From positions 50,844,933 through 50,908,932 of the forward strand of contig NC_134898.1 in assembly GCF_041734735.1 (NCBI RefSeq): a DNA stretch of 64,000 nt. Reading direction: 5' to 3'. Numbering within the stretch: the stretch's first letter is position 1; the number at the start of each line of letters is the position of its first letter. The notes under the pieces were generated by a model that was given only the letters and a program-made list of their open reading frames with translations, did not search any database and was not told where the DNA came from. The position numbers were made by a program, and so were the translations under genes. Positions 24,331 to 34,904 of the stretch are shown piece after piece. Source of the DNA: Babylonia areolata. Taxonomy: Eukaryota; Mollusca; Gastropoda; Neogastropoda; Buccinidae.

Positions 24331-24925
24331 GACACATTCCAATGATAGCAAAAAGAAAAAGAAAAACATAGTTCTCTTCTTCTGCATTCACGGGCTGCAA
24401 AATCCCATGTTCTTAATTTCAGTTTCAGTTTCTCAAAGGGGGCATGACTGTGTTCGGACAAATCCATATTTGCTACATCACATCTGCTAGACAGATACCA
24501 GACACCAGAATAACCCAACTTGTCAGTGCATGCATATCATATATTTGTGTACCTATCAGAGCGGATTTCAGTTAACTCTCTCCATATGAACAGCGAAAGA
24601 GACGACGTTAACAGCGTTTCACCCCAATTACCATCATCAAAATATTGCAAGCAGAAGGCTCTTATACTGAAGAGGTGAATGTTGACAAAGAATACCACAA
24701 TTCTGACGACGGAAGCTAAAGGTTGGGTCATTGAGACACCCACTGGACATCCGAGGGGTCTGTGTAGAGGAGATCGAGAAGAGAGGACTGGCTGTACTGA
24801 GTGAGTTAAAGAATTTAGTCAAAGGACAATTTAGTTGCCATGGGTTCTTTTTCAGTGCACCAAATACATGCTGCACACAGGTCCTTTGTTTATCATCTCA
24901 TCTGAATGTCTAGATGCTCAGTTTG
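24331..24925 (-). mobile_element. SINE B and B/C core fragments with other repeat scraps
   Basis: 24412-24525 is the reverse of the family B tail ('tttcagtttctcaaaggggg...acatctgctagacagata...aacccaac'). 24836-24915 is the reverse of the B/C core ('gccatgggttctttttcagtgcaccaaatacatgctgcacac'). Between them is unassigned sequence that ends in 'ctgagtgagttaa'. Confidence 0.6.
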
Positions 24926-25029
24926 ATTTTGCAGTCAAACTTGGCAGAAAGGGCTAGATGAGGTTGTGAACCCAGACCCTCAAGAACACTGTGTTGGTAG
25001 ATTAGTATCTTGACCATTCCGCTACCTTG

Positions 25030-25405
25030 TTCCTCATGTTCACCCTTGTGTACTAGTGGGCTTCCATGTGCATGACTATTTTTACCCTGTCATGCAGGCA
25101 GCCACACTCTATTTTGGGAGGCGCATATCCAGGATATGTTCTTGTTTCCATAGCTCACCGAACGCAGACACGAACTACAGGATACTTAACGTGCGCATTT
25201 GATCTTCAGCATGCGTGTACACACACAAAAGAAGTTCAGGCACTCAGCAGATCTGCACATCTTTTGGCCTGTTGACCAGGGGTAAAAACAACAAAAACCT
25301 CCACCCTTAACCAACCAGGTGTGCTGCGACTGGGATCTGAACCCAGGAACCTTAGATGCAAGTTCAAGGCATTAAACAAACCAACTAGCTGTTGCACGCT
25401 GGTCA
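25030..25405 (-). mobile_element. SINE family A, diverged full copy
   Basis: Reverse-oriented blocks in order: 'tgtactagtgggcttccatgtgcatgac', 'ggatatgttcttgtttccatagctcaccgaacgcagac', 'cttaacgtgcgcatttgatc', 'gcagatctgcacat', and a head with 'tgggatctgaacccagg'. The head is eroded and no clear target-site duplication is visible. Confidence 0.75.
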
Positions 25406-25454
25406 GAACAGAAACAAACACCAAAAAGAAAACCAGCAAAAAAACCCAACTCAC

Positions 25455-25648
25455 CTGAAGTTTTCGGGTCGAACGTCGTCGTCCTGAGTGTGTGGCTCTG
25501 ACAGGTGCAGCATGATGCACTCAAACAGCTGCAGGAGCAACAGCTCCAGATGCTCCACAGACATCTGCTGACACATGCCCTCCACCTCCATCCCCTGCTC
25601 CACGCTCAGGTCCTCACGCAGCTCTCTCTCCACGCTGTCAAAGGCGTC
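25455..25648 (-). CDS. RNF213: RNF213-like, exon 16
   Basis: Acceptor GTGTCAG|GACGCC; donor TTCAG|GTGAGT, strong. Encodes DAFDSVERELREDLSVEQGM, then a Leu-rich helix (EHLELLLLQLFECIM) and an acidic loop QDDDVRPENF. Starts in phase 0 and ends with two bases of a split codon. The 'QDAFDSV..' start, joined to the preceding exon's HHQ, fits the RNF213 C-terminal domain. Confidence 0.85.
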
Positions 25649-26219
25649 CTGACACAGGACAGGGACAGGGTCACAGCAAAACAACAATGTTTTGAAGAAT
25701 TATCTATCATCACTCTGGCAAATTTCTGAATCTCTGAATCAAAGTCCTGCTGGTCATCTCTACGTTTGATTGATCACGTTTTTTGTTGTAACGAGCATGC
25801 CTTTTATCCTGTTATAGGAATGTTTGAGAGAGTTACACCTTACTCTCAATGAGTCCAATCTTTAGTCTTCTTCCTTTTAACCTCTGCCATTATTTTATGT
25901 CTCTTTCTGTTTCAGTCATCCCATTACACCTTCCTATCACCATCCTTCACCCCTGATCCCCACACGCACACACACACATGCTACATTTTTATTACGTCTA
26001 ATATTACTTAACAGTGAAACAATGTTAAACAACAACAACAACAAAAATGAAAGAAAGCATAATCTATGCAAAACCCACAACACATATAGACTTCAACTCT
26101 TCATGACTGGTTTATCATCTATACACAAACTGGTTTATTGTCAACACACTGGTTAGGTTATCATTTATAAACGGGCTGGCTTATTGACTATACACAGTTT
26201 ATTGTCTGTAGAGACAGGT
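25649..26219. other. Intron part without arrays
   Basis: Unique-looking sequence with a short CAA run (26030) and several scattered 'tggtttattgtc' repeats at 26110-26225 before the large array starts. Confidence 0.6.
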
Positions 26220-29200
26220 TTATTGTCAGGCTCTGTGAGGGAGACAGGGAGGGTTTTCTGTGTGGGAGACAGGGAGGATTTTCTGTGCGGGAGACTGGGA
26301 GGGGAGACAGGAAGGGTTTAGTGTGAGGGAGATAGGGAGGGTTTTCTGAGGGAGACAGGGAGGGTGTTCTGTGAGGGAGACAGGGAGGGTTATTTCTGTG
26401 AGGGAGACAGGGAGGGTGTTCTGTGAGGGAGACAGGGAGGGTGTTCTGTGAGGGAGACAGGGAGGGTGTTCTGTGAGGGAGACAGGGAGGGTGTTCTGAG
26501 GGAGACAGGGAGGGTGTTCTGAGGGAGACAGGGAGGGTGTTCTGTGAGGGAGACAGGGAGGGTGTTCTGAGGGAGACAGAGAGGGTGTTCTGAGGGAGAC
26601 AGGGAGGGTGTTCTGAGGGAGACAGGGAGGGTGTTCTGAGGGAGACAGAGAGGGTGTTCTGAGGGAGACAGGGAGGGTGTTCTGAGGGAGACAGAGAGGG
26701 TGTTCTGAGGGAGACAGGGAGGGTGTTCTGAGGGAGACAGGGAGGGTGTTCTGTGAGGGAGACAGGGAGGGTTTAGTGTGAGAGACAGGGAGGGTTTAGT
26801 GTGAGGGAGACAGGGAGGGTTTAGTGTGAGGGAGACAGGGAGGGTGTTCTGAGGGAGACAGGGAGGGTGTTCTGTGAGGGAGACAGGGAGGGTGTTCTGA
26901 GGGAGACAGGGAGGGAGACAGGGAGGGTGTTCTGTGAGGGAGACAGGGAGGGAGACAGGGAGGGTTATTTCTGTGAGGGAGACAGGGAGGGTGTTCTGAG
27001 GGAGACAGGGAGGGAGACAGGGAGGGTGTTCTGAGGGAGACAGGGAGGGAGACAGGGAGGGTGTTCTGAGGGAGACAGGGAGGGAGACAGGGAGGGTGTT
27101 CTGAGGGAGACGGAGGGTGTTCTGAGGGAGACAGGGAGGGAGACAGGGAGGGTGTTCTGAGGGAGACAGGGAGGGTGTTCTGTGAGGGAGACAGAGAGGG
27201 TGTTCTGAGGGAGACAGGGAGGGTGTTCTGTGAGGGAGACAGAGAGGGTGTTCTGAGGGAGACAGGGAGGGTGTTCTGAGGGAGACAGGGAGGGTGTTCT
27301 GTGAGGGAGACAGGGAGGGTGTTCTGAGGGAGACAGGGAGGGTGTTCTGAGGGAGACAGGGAGGGTGTTCTGAGGGAGACAGGGAGGGTGTTCTGTGAGG
27401 GAGACAGGGAGGGTGTTCTGTGAGGGAGACAGGGAGGGTGTTCTGTGAGGGAGACAGGGAGGGTGTTCTGTGAGGGAGACAGGGAGGGTGTTCTGTGAGG
27501 GAGACAGGGAGGGTGGAGTGTTCTGAGGGAGACAGGGAGGGTGTTCTGTGAGGGAGACAGGGAGGGTGTTCTGTGAGGGAGACAGGGAGGGTGTTCTGTG
27601 AGGGAGATAGGGAGGGTGTTCTGAGGGAGACAGAGAGGGTGTTCTGTGAGGGAGACAGAGAGGGTGTTCTGAGGGAGATAGGGAGGGTGTTCTGTGAGGG
27701 AGACAGAGAGGGTGTTCTGAGGGAGATAGGGAGGGTGTTCTGTGAGGGAGACAGAGAGGGTGTTCTGAGGGAGACAGGGAGGGTGTTCTGTGAGGGAGAC
27801 AGAGAGGGTGTTCTGAGGGAGACAGGGAGGGTGTTCTGTGAGGGAGACAGGGAGGGTGTTCTGTGAGGGAGACAGAGAGGGTGTTCTGTGAGGGAGACAT
27901 GGAGGGTGTTCTGTGAGGGAGATAGGGAGGGTGTTCTGTGAGGAAGACAGGGAGGGTGTTCTGTGAGGGAGATAGGGAGGGTGTTCTGTGAGGGAGACAG
28001 GGAGGGTGTTCTGAGGGAGACAGGGAGGGTGTTCTGAGGGAGAAATGGAGGGTGTTCTGTGAGGGAGACAGGGAGGGTGTTCTGAGGGAGACATGGAGGG
28101 TGTTCTGTGAGGGAGACAGGGAGGGTGTTCTGAGGGAGACAGGGAGGGTGTTCTGTGAGGGAGACATGGAGGGTGTTCTGTGAGGGAGATAGGGAGGGTG
28201 TTCTGTGAGGGAGACAGGGAGGGTGTTCTGAGGGAGACAGGGAGGGTATTCTGAGGGAGACATGGAGGGTGTTCTGTGAGGGAGATAGGGAGGGTGTTCT
28301 GTGAGGGAGACAGGGAGGGTGTTCTGAGGGAGACAGGGAGGGTGTTCTGTGGGAGACAGGGAGGGTGTTCTGAGGGAGACAGAGAGGGTGTTCTGTGGGA
28401 GACAGGGAGGGTGTTCTGTGAGGGAGACAGGGAGGGTGGAGTGTTCTGAGGGAGACAGGGAGGGTGTTCTGTGAGGGAGACAGGGAGGGTGTTCTGTGAG
28501 GGAGACAGGGAGGGTGGAGTGTTCTGAGGGAGACAGGGAGGGTGTTCTGTGAGGGAGACAGGGAGGGTGTTCTGTGAGGAAGACAGGGAGGGTGTTCTGA
28601 GGGAGACAGGGAGGGTGTTCTGTGAGGGAGACAGGGAGGGTGTTCTGTGAGGGAGACAGGGAGGGTGTTCTGTGAGGGAGACAGGGAGGGTGTTCTGTGA
28701 GGGAGACAGGGAGGGTGTTCTGTGAGGGAGACAGGGAGGGTGTTCTGAGGGAGATAGGGAGGGTGTTCTGTGAGGAAGACAGGGAGGGTGTTCTGAGGGA
28801 GACAGAGAGGGTGTTCTGTGAGGGAGGCAGGGAGGGTGTTCTGTGAGGGAGATAGGGAGGGTGTTCTGAGGGAGACAGGGAGGGTGTTCTGTGAGGGAGA
28901 TAGGGAGGGTGTTCTGTGAGGGAGACAGAGAGGGTGTTCTGTGAGGGAGACAGGGAGGGTTATTTCTGTGAGGGAGACAGGGAGGGTGTTCTGTGAGGGA
29001 GACAGGGAGGGTGTTCTGTGAGGGAGATAGGGAGGGTGTTCTGAGGGAGACAGGGAGGGTGTTCTGTGAGGGAGATAGGGAGGGTGTTCTGTGAGGGAGA
29101 CAGGGAGGGTGTTCTGAGGGAGATAGGGAGGGTTATTTCTGTGAGGGAGACAGGGAGGGTGTTCTGTGAGGGAGACAGGGAGGGTGTTCTGTGAGGGAGG

Positions 29201-30005
29201 CAGGGAGGGTGTTCTGTGAGGGAGATAGGGAGGGTGTTCTGAGGGAGACATGGAGGGTGTTCTGTGAGTGAGGCAGGGAGGGTGTTCTGTGAGGGAGGCA
29301 GGGAGGGTGTTCTGTGAGGGAGACAGGGAGGGTGTTCTGTGAGGGAGACAGAGAGGGTGTTCTGAGGGAGACAGGGAGGGTGTTCTGAGGGAGACAGGGA
29401 GGGTGTTCTGTGAGGGAGACAGGGAGGGTGTTCTGTGAGGGAGACAGGGAGGGTGGAGTGTTCTGAGGGAGACAGGAAGGGTGTTCTGTGAGGGAGACAG
29501 GGAGGGTGTTCTGAGGGAGACAGGGAGGGTGTTCTGTGAGGGAGACAGGGAGGGTGTTCTGTGAGGGAGACAGAGAGGGTGTTCTGAGGGAGACAGGGAG
29601 GGTGTTCTGTGAGGGAGACAGGGAGGGTGTTCTGTGAGGGAGACAGAGAGGGTGTTCTGAGGGAGACAGGGAGGGTGTTCTGAGGGAGACAGAGAGGGTG
29701 TTCTGAGGGAGACAGGGAGGGTGTTCTGTGAGGGAGACAGAGAGGGTGTTCTGTGAGGGAGGCAGGGAGGGTGTTCTGTGAGGGAGACAGAGAGGGTGTT
29801 CTGAGGGAGACAGGGAGGGTGTTCTGAGGGAGGCAGGGAGGGTGTTCTGAGGGAGACAGGGAGGGTGTTCTGAGGGAGACAGGGAGGGTGTTCTGAGGGA
29901 GGCAGGGAGGGTGTTCTGTGAGGGAGACAGGGAGGGTGTTCTGAGGGAGACATGGAGGGTGTTCTGTGAGGGAGACAGGGAGGGTGTTCTGAGGGAGACA
30001 TGGAC
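26220..30005. repeat. 25/23-bp G-rich minisatellite, about 150 units, abutting an RNF213-like donor
   Basis: Units are 'tgttctgtgagggagacagggaggg' (25) and 'tgttctgagggagacagggaggg' (23), with variants agatagg, agacagag, aggcagg and agacatgg. The array runs to within a few bases of the donor CACCAG|GTCCATG at 30005. Neither unit length is a multiple of three, and all three minus frames are free of stops for long distances. This explains the apparent 1203-residue Pro/Ser/His-rich open frame, which is not a protein. The plus strand is rich in GGG runs with quadruplex potential. Confidence 0.96.
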
Positions 30006-30095
30006 CTGGTGATGGGCGGCCAGGATGACAGCTCTCTGGTGACACAGCACCAGCCACAGGGACTGCACGTGGGTCAGCTGACACAGCTGCTTGGC
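30006..30095 (-). CDS. RNF213: RNF213-like, exon 15
   Basis: Acceptor TGTTGCAG|GCCAAG; donor CACCAG|GTCCATG, a weak donor. Thirty in-phase codons: [20 protein letters not shown], then RAVILAAHHQ. The LWxxL helix followed by Q-D-x-F across the junction fits the RNF213 C-terminal domain. Both ends are embedded in repeats: the G-rich array at the donor, and microsatellites with decayed copies of this same exon start at the acceptor. Confidence 0.85.
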
Positions 30096-30239
30096 CTGCA
30101 ACACACACACACACACATACACACACACACACACACATATACATATAGATAGATGCAGCTACACATGCATACATATCACATACATATACATACATACATA
30201 CACATACATATATAGATATAGATATAGATAGATATAGAT

Positions 30240-30313
<74 letters not shown>

Positions 30314-30355
30314 AGAGAGATAGATTAGATAATATACACATGCATACATATCACA

Positions 30356-30399
<44 letters not shown>

Positions 30400-30577
30400 C
30401 ACACACACGTACACGTACACACTCACAGACACATACACCACCCGCCATGCAGACTGCACATGGGTCAGTTGATTCAGCTGTTGGGCCTACAACACACAAA
30501 CACACTCTGCACACACAAATGTGGGTGTGTTTATGTGTGTGTGTGTCTCTCACTTTCTCTGTCTTTATGTATAAATA

Positions 30578-30618
<41 letters not shown>

Positions 30619-30696
30619 TGTACTCCAACATATACAAATATATGTACACACACACACTCAAATACACACACTCTCTCTCACACACACACAAAGAAA

Positions 30697-30733
<37 letters not shown>

Positions 30734-30800
30734 CACCAACCATAGAGACTGCATGCATGTCAGTTGACACAGCTGTTGAGCATGTAACATAAGAAGGAGG
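30096..30800. repeat. Microsatellites with two decayed copies of the exon 15 start
   Basis: (AC)n at 30102-30138, (AT)n at 30240-30303 and 30361-30394, (AC)n at 30580-30616 and 30698-30730. Between them, 30445-30495 ('cagactgcacatgggtcagttgattcagctgttgggcctacaac') and 30738-30785 ('gagactgcatgcatgtcagttgacacagctgttgagcatgtaac') match the exon 15 start and acceptor at 30060-30100. These are duplicated, decayed exon edges. Confidence 0.85.
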
Positions 30801-30850
30801 GAGTGAGAGAGAGATCACCTCTCACTGAACACAGCAGAAGCCAAACTGAC

Positions 30851-31042
30851 CTTGCGGCTGAAGATGGTGCGCGTCATCTTGAGGGCCTTGGTCATGAAGT
30901 CATGGAGGTAGGTGGCCGGAGCGCCCCCTAGGGCCTTGAGGAAGGACAGCGCCGTGTTGAGGTTGTCGATGGACTGGCAGATGTCGGGCAGGTCACGCAG
31001 GTCCTCCACGATCTGTCGGCGCTCGGCAGGACTCAGACACTC
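30851..31042 (-). CDS. RNF213: RNF213-like, exon 14
   Basis: Acceptor TTTCAG|GAGTGT; donor CGCAAG|GTCAGT. Sixty-four in-phase codons: ECLSPAERRQIVEDLRDLPD, ICQSIDNLNTALSFLKALGG, then a helix with YLHDFMTKALKMTRTIFSRK. This is one of the clearest family matches: a helical 'L.DL..ICQS...L..ALSFL...GG' segment of the C-terminal E3 domain. Confidence 0.92.
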
Positions 31043-31112
31043 CTGAAACAATGCACATATGGCAAGATGGGCTGTGATCGCTGAGTGGTTAGAACACTGC
31101 ACTGCTAACAGG

Positions 31113-31450
31113 AGCAAGGTGGCAGAATGGTTAAGACGCTCAGCTGCCAATACAGAGAATACGTGAGGGTGTGGGTTCGAATCCCGCTCTCGCCCTTTCT
31201 CCCAAGTTTGACTGGAAAATCAACACGCATTTGGCGCACCGAAAAAGAAACCATGGCAATGAGAGTGTTGTCCTATGGCAAAATTATGTAAAAAGAAATC
31301 TACTATGATGGGTAAACAAATATATAAGTATACGCTCAAGGCCTGACAAACATGTTGGGCTATCCTGCTGGTCAGGCATCTGCCTAGCAGATGTGGTGTA
31401 GCGTATATGGATTTGTCTGAACACAGTGATGCCTCCTTGAGAAACTGAAA
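31113..31450 (+). mobile_element. SINE family B, full copy
   Basis: Head 'ggtggcagaatggttaagacgctcagctgccaatacagag' with B-box 'gggttcgaatccc' (31170), then 'gactggaaaatcaa', core 'gcaccgaaaaagaaaccatggcaa', and tail 'tcaaggcctgac...ctggtcaggcatctgcctagcagatgtggtgtagcgtatatggatttgtctgaac...ccttgagaaactgaaact'. This is the best reference copy for the family in the window. A truncated second tRNA-like head (31068-31110) lies just before it. Confidence 0.85.
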
Positions 31451-31489
31451 CTTCTAACCCTCAGGTCCTGGGTTCACTGATGCCAAACC

Positions 31490-31920
31490 CTGTCAAGTGT
31501 TTGTAGGAACAATACGGAAATTTGGAAGTCCTGAACATATTGAATTTGGTGAGGAACACTCAGACTCCGACACATCGGCAAATGTACATTTTATCTACAA
31601 GGCATACAAACATTTGGGCATACCTGCAACATGGTGTAACTGCTATGATTAAGCTGACTGGTCCACTCAATGCTGTTTCAATGTAAACACGCACACGATT
31701 AGCTGAGCATCATCATGTGAGACCAAGGTGAGACCCTGGCCTCATAATCAATAGGTCTGGAGCATCTGGGATTAATAATGCTACAACAGGAAAGCATGTG
31801 ACCATGCAATGTAGTTGAAAATGAACTTGTCGAAACAATTTTGATGTTGGCGTAACGTTGAAAAACTACGATCGAGCGTAACAAAATACAGTGAAATCAT
31901 AACAAAGGGCATCTCTGTGG
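31490..31920 (+). repeat. Dispersed repeat, copy 2 (pair with 20715-21030)
   Basis: Shares both ends with copy 1 and has an extra middle segment containing 'cgattagctgagcatcatcatgtgagacc'. Probably an uncharacterised transposable element. Confidence 0.7.
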
Positions 31921-32100
31921 GTCTGAATCCTAGCTGTGCTCAGTATGTTGAGGGTGGAGATATTTACCATTATTCCTCCCTGGTCAACGTATGTGCAGAA
32001 CTTCAAGTGCCCCAACCCTTTTGTGTTTAAATGCATGCAGAATATCAAATATGCACAATAAGGATCCGATAATCCATGTGGTGGCAGTCCCCACACTGGG
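31921..32100 (+). mobile_element. SINE family A, partial copy
   Basis: Blocks 'gggtctgaatcc', 'gagggtggagatatttacc', 'tccctggtcaacgtatgtgcag', 'tgcatgcagaatatcaaatatgcac' and 'gatccgataatccatgt' occur in order on the plus strand; the 3' half is missing. Confidence 0.7.
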
Positions 32101-32227
32101 GGGAACGCACACACACACACACAAAATGAAATAAAATATAAAACGACAAAAAAGATATGAAAATACACACAATAAGGACACAAGCTACACTGTTTAAAAC
32201 TGCATTGTGAATGTGTAGTCAAATAAT

Positions 32228-32625
32228 GTGTAGTGATGGCCTAGAGCTAACGTGTCCGTCAAGGAAGCAAGAGAATCTGAGTGTGCTGGTTCGAATCATG
32301 GCTCAGTCGCCAATATTTTCTCCCCCTCCACTAGACCTTGAGTGGTGGTCTGGACACTAATCATTTGGATGAGATGATAAACCGAGGTCCCGTGTGCAGC
32401 ATACACGTAATGCACGTAAAGAACCCACTGCAACAAAATGGTTGTTCCTGAAAAAACTCTGTAGAAAAATCCACTTCTGTAGGAAAAACAAAACAAAAAA
32501 ATGCACACAGGAAAAAAAAAGAAAAAAAAAGGGTGGCACTCGCAGTGTAGCGACACGCTCTCCCTGGGGAGAGCAGCCCGAAATTCACAAAGAGAAATCT
32601 GTTGTGACAAAAAAGAGAAATACAA
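32228..32625 (+). mobile_element. SINE family C, full copy
   Basis: tRNA-like head 'atggcctagagctaacgtgtccg...tgctggttcgaatc' (32236-32300), core 'ggatgagatgataaaccgaggtcccgtgtgcagcatacac' shared with family B, and a distinct tail 'gagcagcccgaaattcacaaagagaaatctgttgtgac' (32570-32610). Confidence 0.8.
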
Positions 32626-32684
32626 AATAAAATACAAAGTAATGGTGAAGAGGGAGAGCTGTCAAACTGATGAATTTTTTCTCT

Positions 32685-33312
32685 GACAGACATACATACC
32701 TGTGGTATTTTCTGTATGAACCTGTGGTATTTTTTCTCTGACAGTTTCTCTGACAGACATACGTACCTGTGGTATTTTTTCTCTGACAGACATACATACT
32801 TGTGGTATTTTCTGTATGAACCTGTGGTATTTTTTCTCTGACAGTTTCTCTGACAGACATATGTACCTGTGGTATTTTTTCTCTGACAGACATACATACC
32901 TGTGGTATATTCTGTATGAACCTGTGGTATTTTTTCTGACAGACATACATACCTGTGGTATTTTTTCTCTGAATGACATACATACCTGTGGTACTTTTTC
33001 TCTGTGTTTTTTTTTCTCTGAATGACATACATACCTGAGGTATTTTTTCTCTGTCAGACATACATACCTGTGGTACTTTTTCTCTGAATGACATACATAC
33101 CTGTGGTACTTTTTTCTCTGTGGTATTTTTTCTCTGAATGACATACATACCTGAGGTATTTTTTCTCTGTCAGACATACATACCTGTGGTATTTTTTCTC
33201 TGAATGACATACATACCTGTGGTATTTTTTTCTCTGAATGACATACATACATGAGGTATTTTCTCTCTGAATGACAAACATACCTGAGGTATTTTTTGAA
33301 TGACAAACATAC
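32685..33312. repeat. About 33-bp array made of copies of the exon 13 end plus its donor
   Basis: On the gene strand each unit reads about AGAGAAAAAATACCACAG|GTATGTATGTC, the same as the last about 18 bases of exon 13 (33313) followed by its donor. Around eighteen copies are visible, with periods from 21 to 50 bp. Some have CTCAG in place of CACAG, but most keep AG|GTATGT intact. The open minus frames here (MYVCQRKNTTG-type repeats) are by-products. Confidence 0.92.
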
Positions 33313-33387
33313 CTGTGGTATTTTTTCTCTGACAGCCTTGAACAGTCGGGAGCTAGTGGTGTCAGCACGGTACACCATGGTTTCCAC
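33313..33387 (-). CDS. RNF213: RNF213-like, exon 13
   Basis: Acceptor TGTTCAG|GTGGAA; donor CCACAG|GTATGT, strong. Twenty-five in-phase codons: VETMVYRADTTSSRLFKAVR, then EKIPQ. The phase matches both neighbours. The exon 3' end has been copied many times into the following intron. Confidence 0.85.
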
Positions 33388-33945
33388 CTGAACACACAGG
33401 TAGACACACACACACACATTAATGGACATGTTAACGCACCTGGTCAGCTCTGCCTGTAGAGCACTACGCTGTTTCTGCTTCAGTTTCAGGGATGTGTCAA
33501 AGTATGAGGATTGATCCATACATGAAACACCACATCCGCAAGCTTAAAAAAAAGCAGAAAAAAAAAAGCTACAAACTTTTTTGATGGAGCAAATGGCTGA
33601 TCTTCCTACAAACCACACAAACGCTGCCTTCAAGGCAAGATAAAAATGGCCATGCATTTTAAAGCCCACTTGTAGAAGTTGCAGCCGACAAACACTGAAG
33701 GAGACAATGAAGAAGACAAGATTTGAATTGCATTTTACTGAATGAAATTATTTTCTGAGAGTAATAGAGGAAGCAAGATAACGTGTGGGTTTTTTTCTTA
33801 CAGCTCTTGACTGGGAAACAATCAAAGAAAGAAAGAAAGAAAGAATGAAGAAGAGGAAGAAAAGGAGGAAAAAGAAGAAGAATGAAACAATAAAGAAGAA
33901 GAACAGAGAACATGAAAAAGAAACAAAACAAAATGAAACAATTTT
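33388..33945. other. Intron part without clear element
   Basis: Purine-rich at its right end (33825-33920), leading into the GAA tract. A stretch at 33660-33790 has no recognised feature. Confidence 0.5.
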
Positions 33946-34681
33946 TATTGAAGAAGAAACAACAGAATAAGAAGCAGTAGAAGCAGCAGCAGCAGAAAAT
34001 GAATAAGTAGAAGGAGAAGACAAAGAAGAAGATGATGCTGAAGAAGAAGAAGAAGAAGAAGAAGAAGAAGAAGAAGAAGAAGAAGAAGAAGAAGAAGAAG
34101 ATAAAGAAGAAGATGCAAAATAAGAACAAGAAGAAGATGAAGAAGTAGAAGAAGGAGAAGACAAAGAAGAAAACAGAATAAGAAGAAGAAAAAGAAGAAG
34201 AAGATGCAGAAAAAGATGCAGAAGAAGAACAAGAAGAAGATGAAGATGAAGAAGTAGAAGAAGAAGCAGCAGCAGCAGAAGAAGAAGAAAACGATGAAGA
34301 AGATGATGACAAAGAACAACAACAAGACAAAGAAGAAGACTAAAGACAAAGCGGAAGAAAAAGAGGAAAACACAAAGAAGTAGACAGAGGACGATGAAGA
34401 AGAAGACAACGAAGAAGAAGACGATGAAGAAGACAATGAAGAAGAAGACAACGAAGAAGGCGATGAAGAAGAAGACAACGAAGAAGAAGACGATGAAGAA
34501 GACAATGAAGAAGAAGACAACGAAGAAGACAACGAAGAAGAAGACGACGAAGAAGAAGACAACGAAGAAGAAGACGATGAAGAAGAAGACAACGAAGAAG
34601 GCGATGAAGAAGAAGACAACGAAGAAGAAGACGACGAAGAAGAAGACAACGAAGAAGAAGACGACAAAGAAGAAGACTCAC
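33946..34681. repeat. (GAA)n / (GAAGAC)n purine array abutting the exon 12 donor
   Basis: Pure GAA runs at about 34040-34100 and degenerate GAAGAAGAAGAC units (12-15 bp and a 60-bp higher order) at 34395-34675 reach the donor TTCCCT|GTGAGTCTTCTTC with no spacer. In the transcript this is a long UUC-rich pyrimidine tract. Confidence 0.95.
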
Positions 34682-34904
34682 AGGGAACTGTCCCACGGGG
34701 GACCTCTCCACCCTGGCCTTGCACTGCAGCAGGGTGTCCTGGAGCTGTTGCTGGAAGGCCTCAAAGTCGTACTCCAGCCGTGCCACCCTCCCCACCATCA
34801 GGCTGTAGTTGGAGTGCGACAGCACCATGGGAAGCAAGTCACGCTCCACCGAGCAGCCCACCAGGTGTCGCTCCGTCACCGCTCGCACAGGAACCTCGGG
34901 GAGT
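34682..34904 (-). CDS. RNF213: RNF213-like, exon 12
   Basis: Acceptor CATCCACAG|A; donor TTCCCT|GTGAGT, strong. Completes a split Lys codon, then encodes LPEVPVRAVTERHLVGCSVE, RDLLPMVLSHSNYSLMVGRV and ARLEYDFEAFQQQLQDTLLQ. The 'LEYDFxxxxQQL' segment is characteristic of the RNF213 C-terminal domain. Ends in phase 0. Confidence 0.92.

Noticed and set aside
26390-30001. 1203-codon minus-strand open frame rich in SEHPPCLPHRTPSLSPSQNTLP
   Set aside because: It is a translation of the 25/23-bp minisatellite. All three minus frames give the same kind of peptide, and the array lies in an intron beside a splice donor.
30159-30790. Tyr-Ile and Cys-Val rich frames
   Set aside because: Microsatellite translations.
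32361-33148. Minus open frames of 187-223 codons (MYVCQRKNTTG repeats)
   Set aside because: They read through the decoy-donor array and a SINE C.
33659-34724. Poly-Ser and poly-Phe/Leu open frames on the minus strand
   Set aside because: Translation of the GAA tract. Only 34682-34904 is coding.
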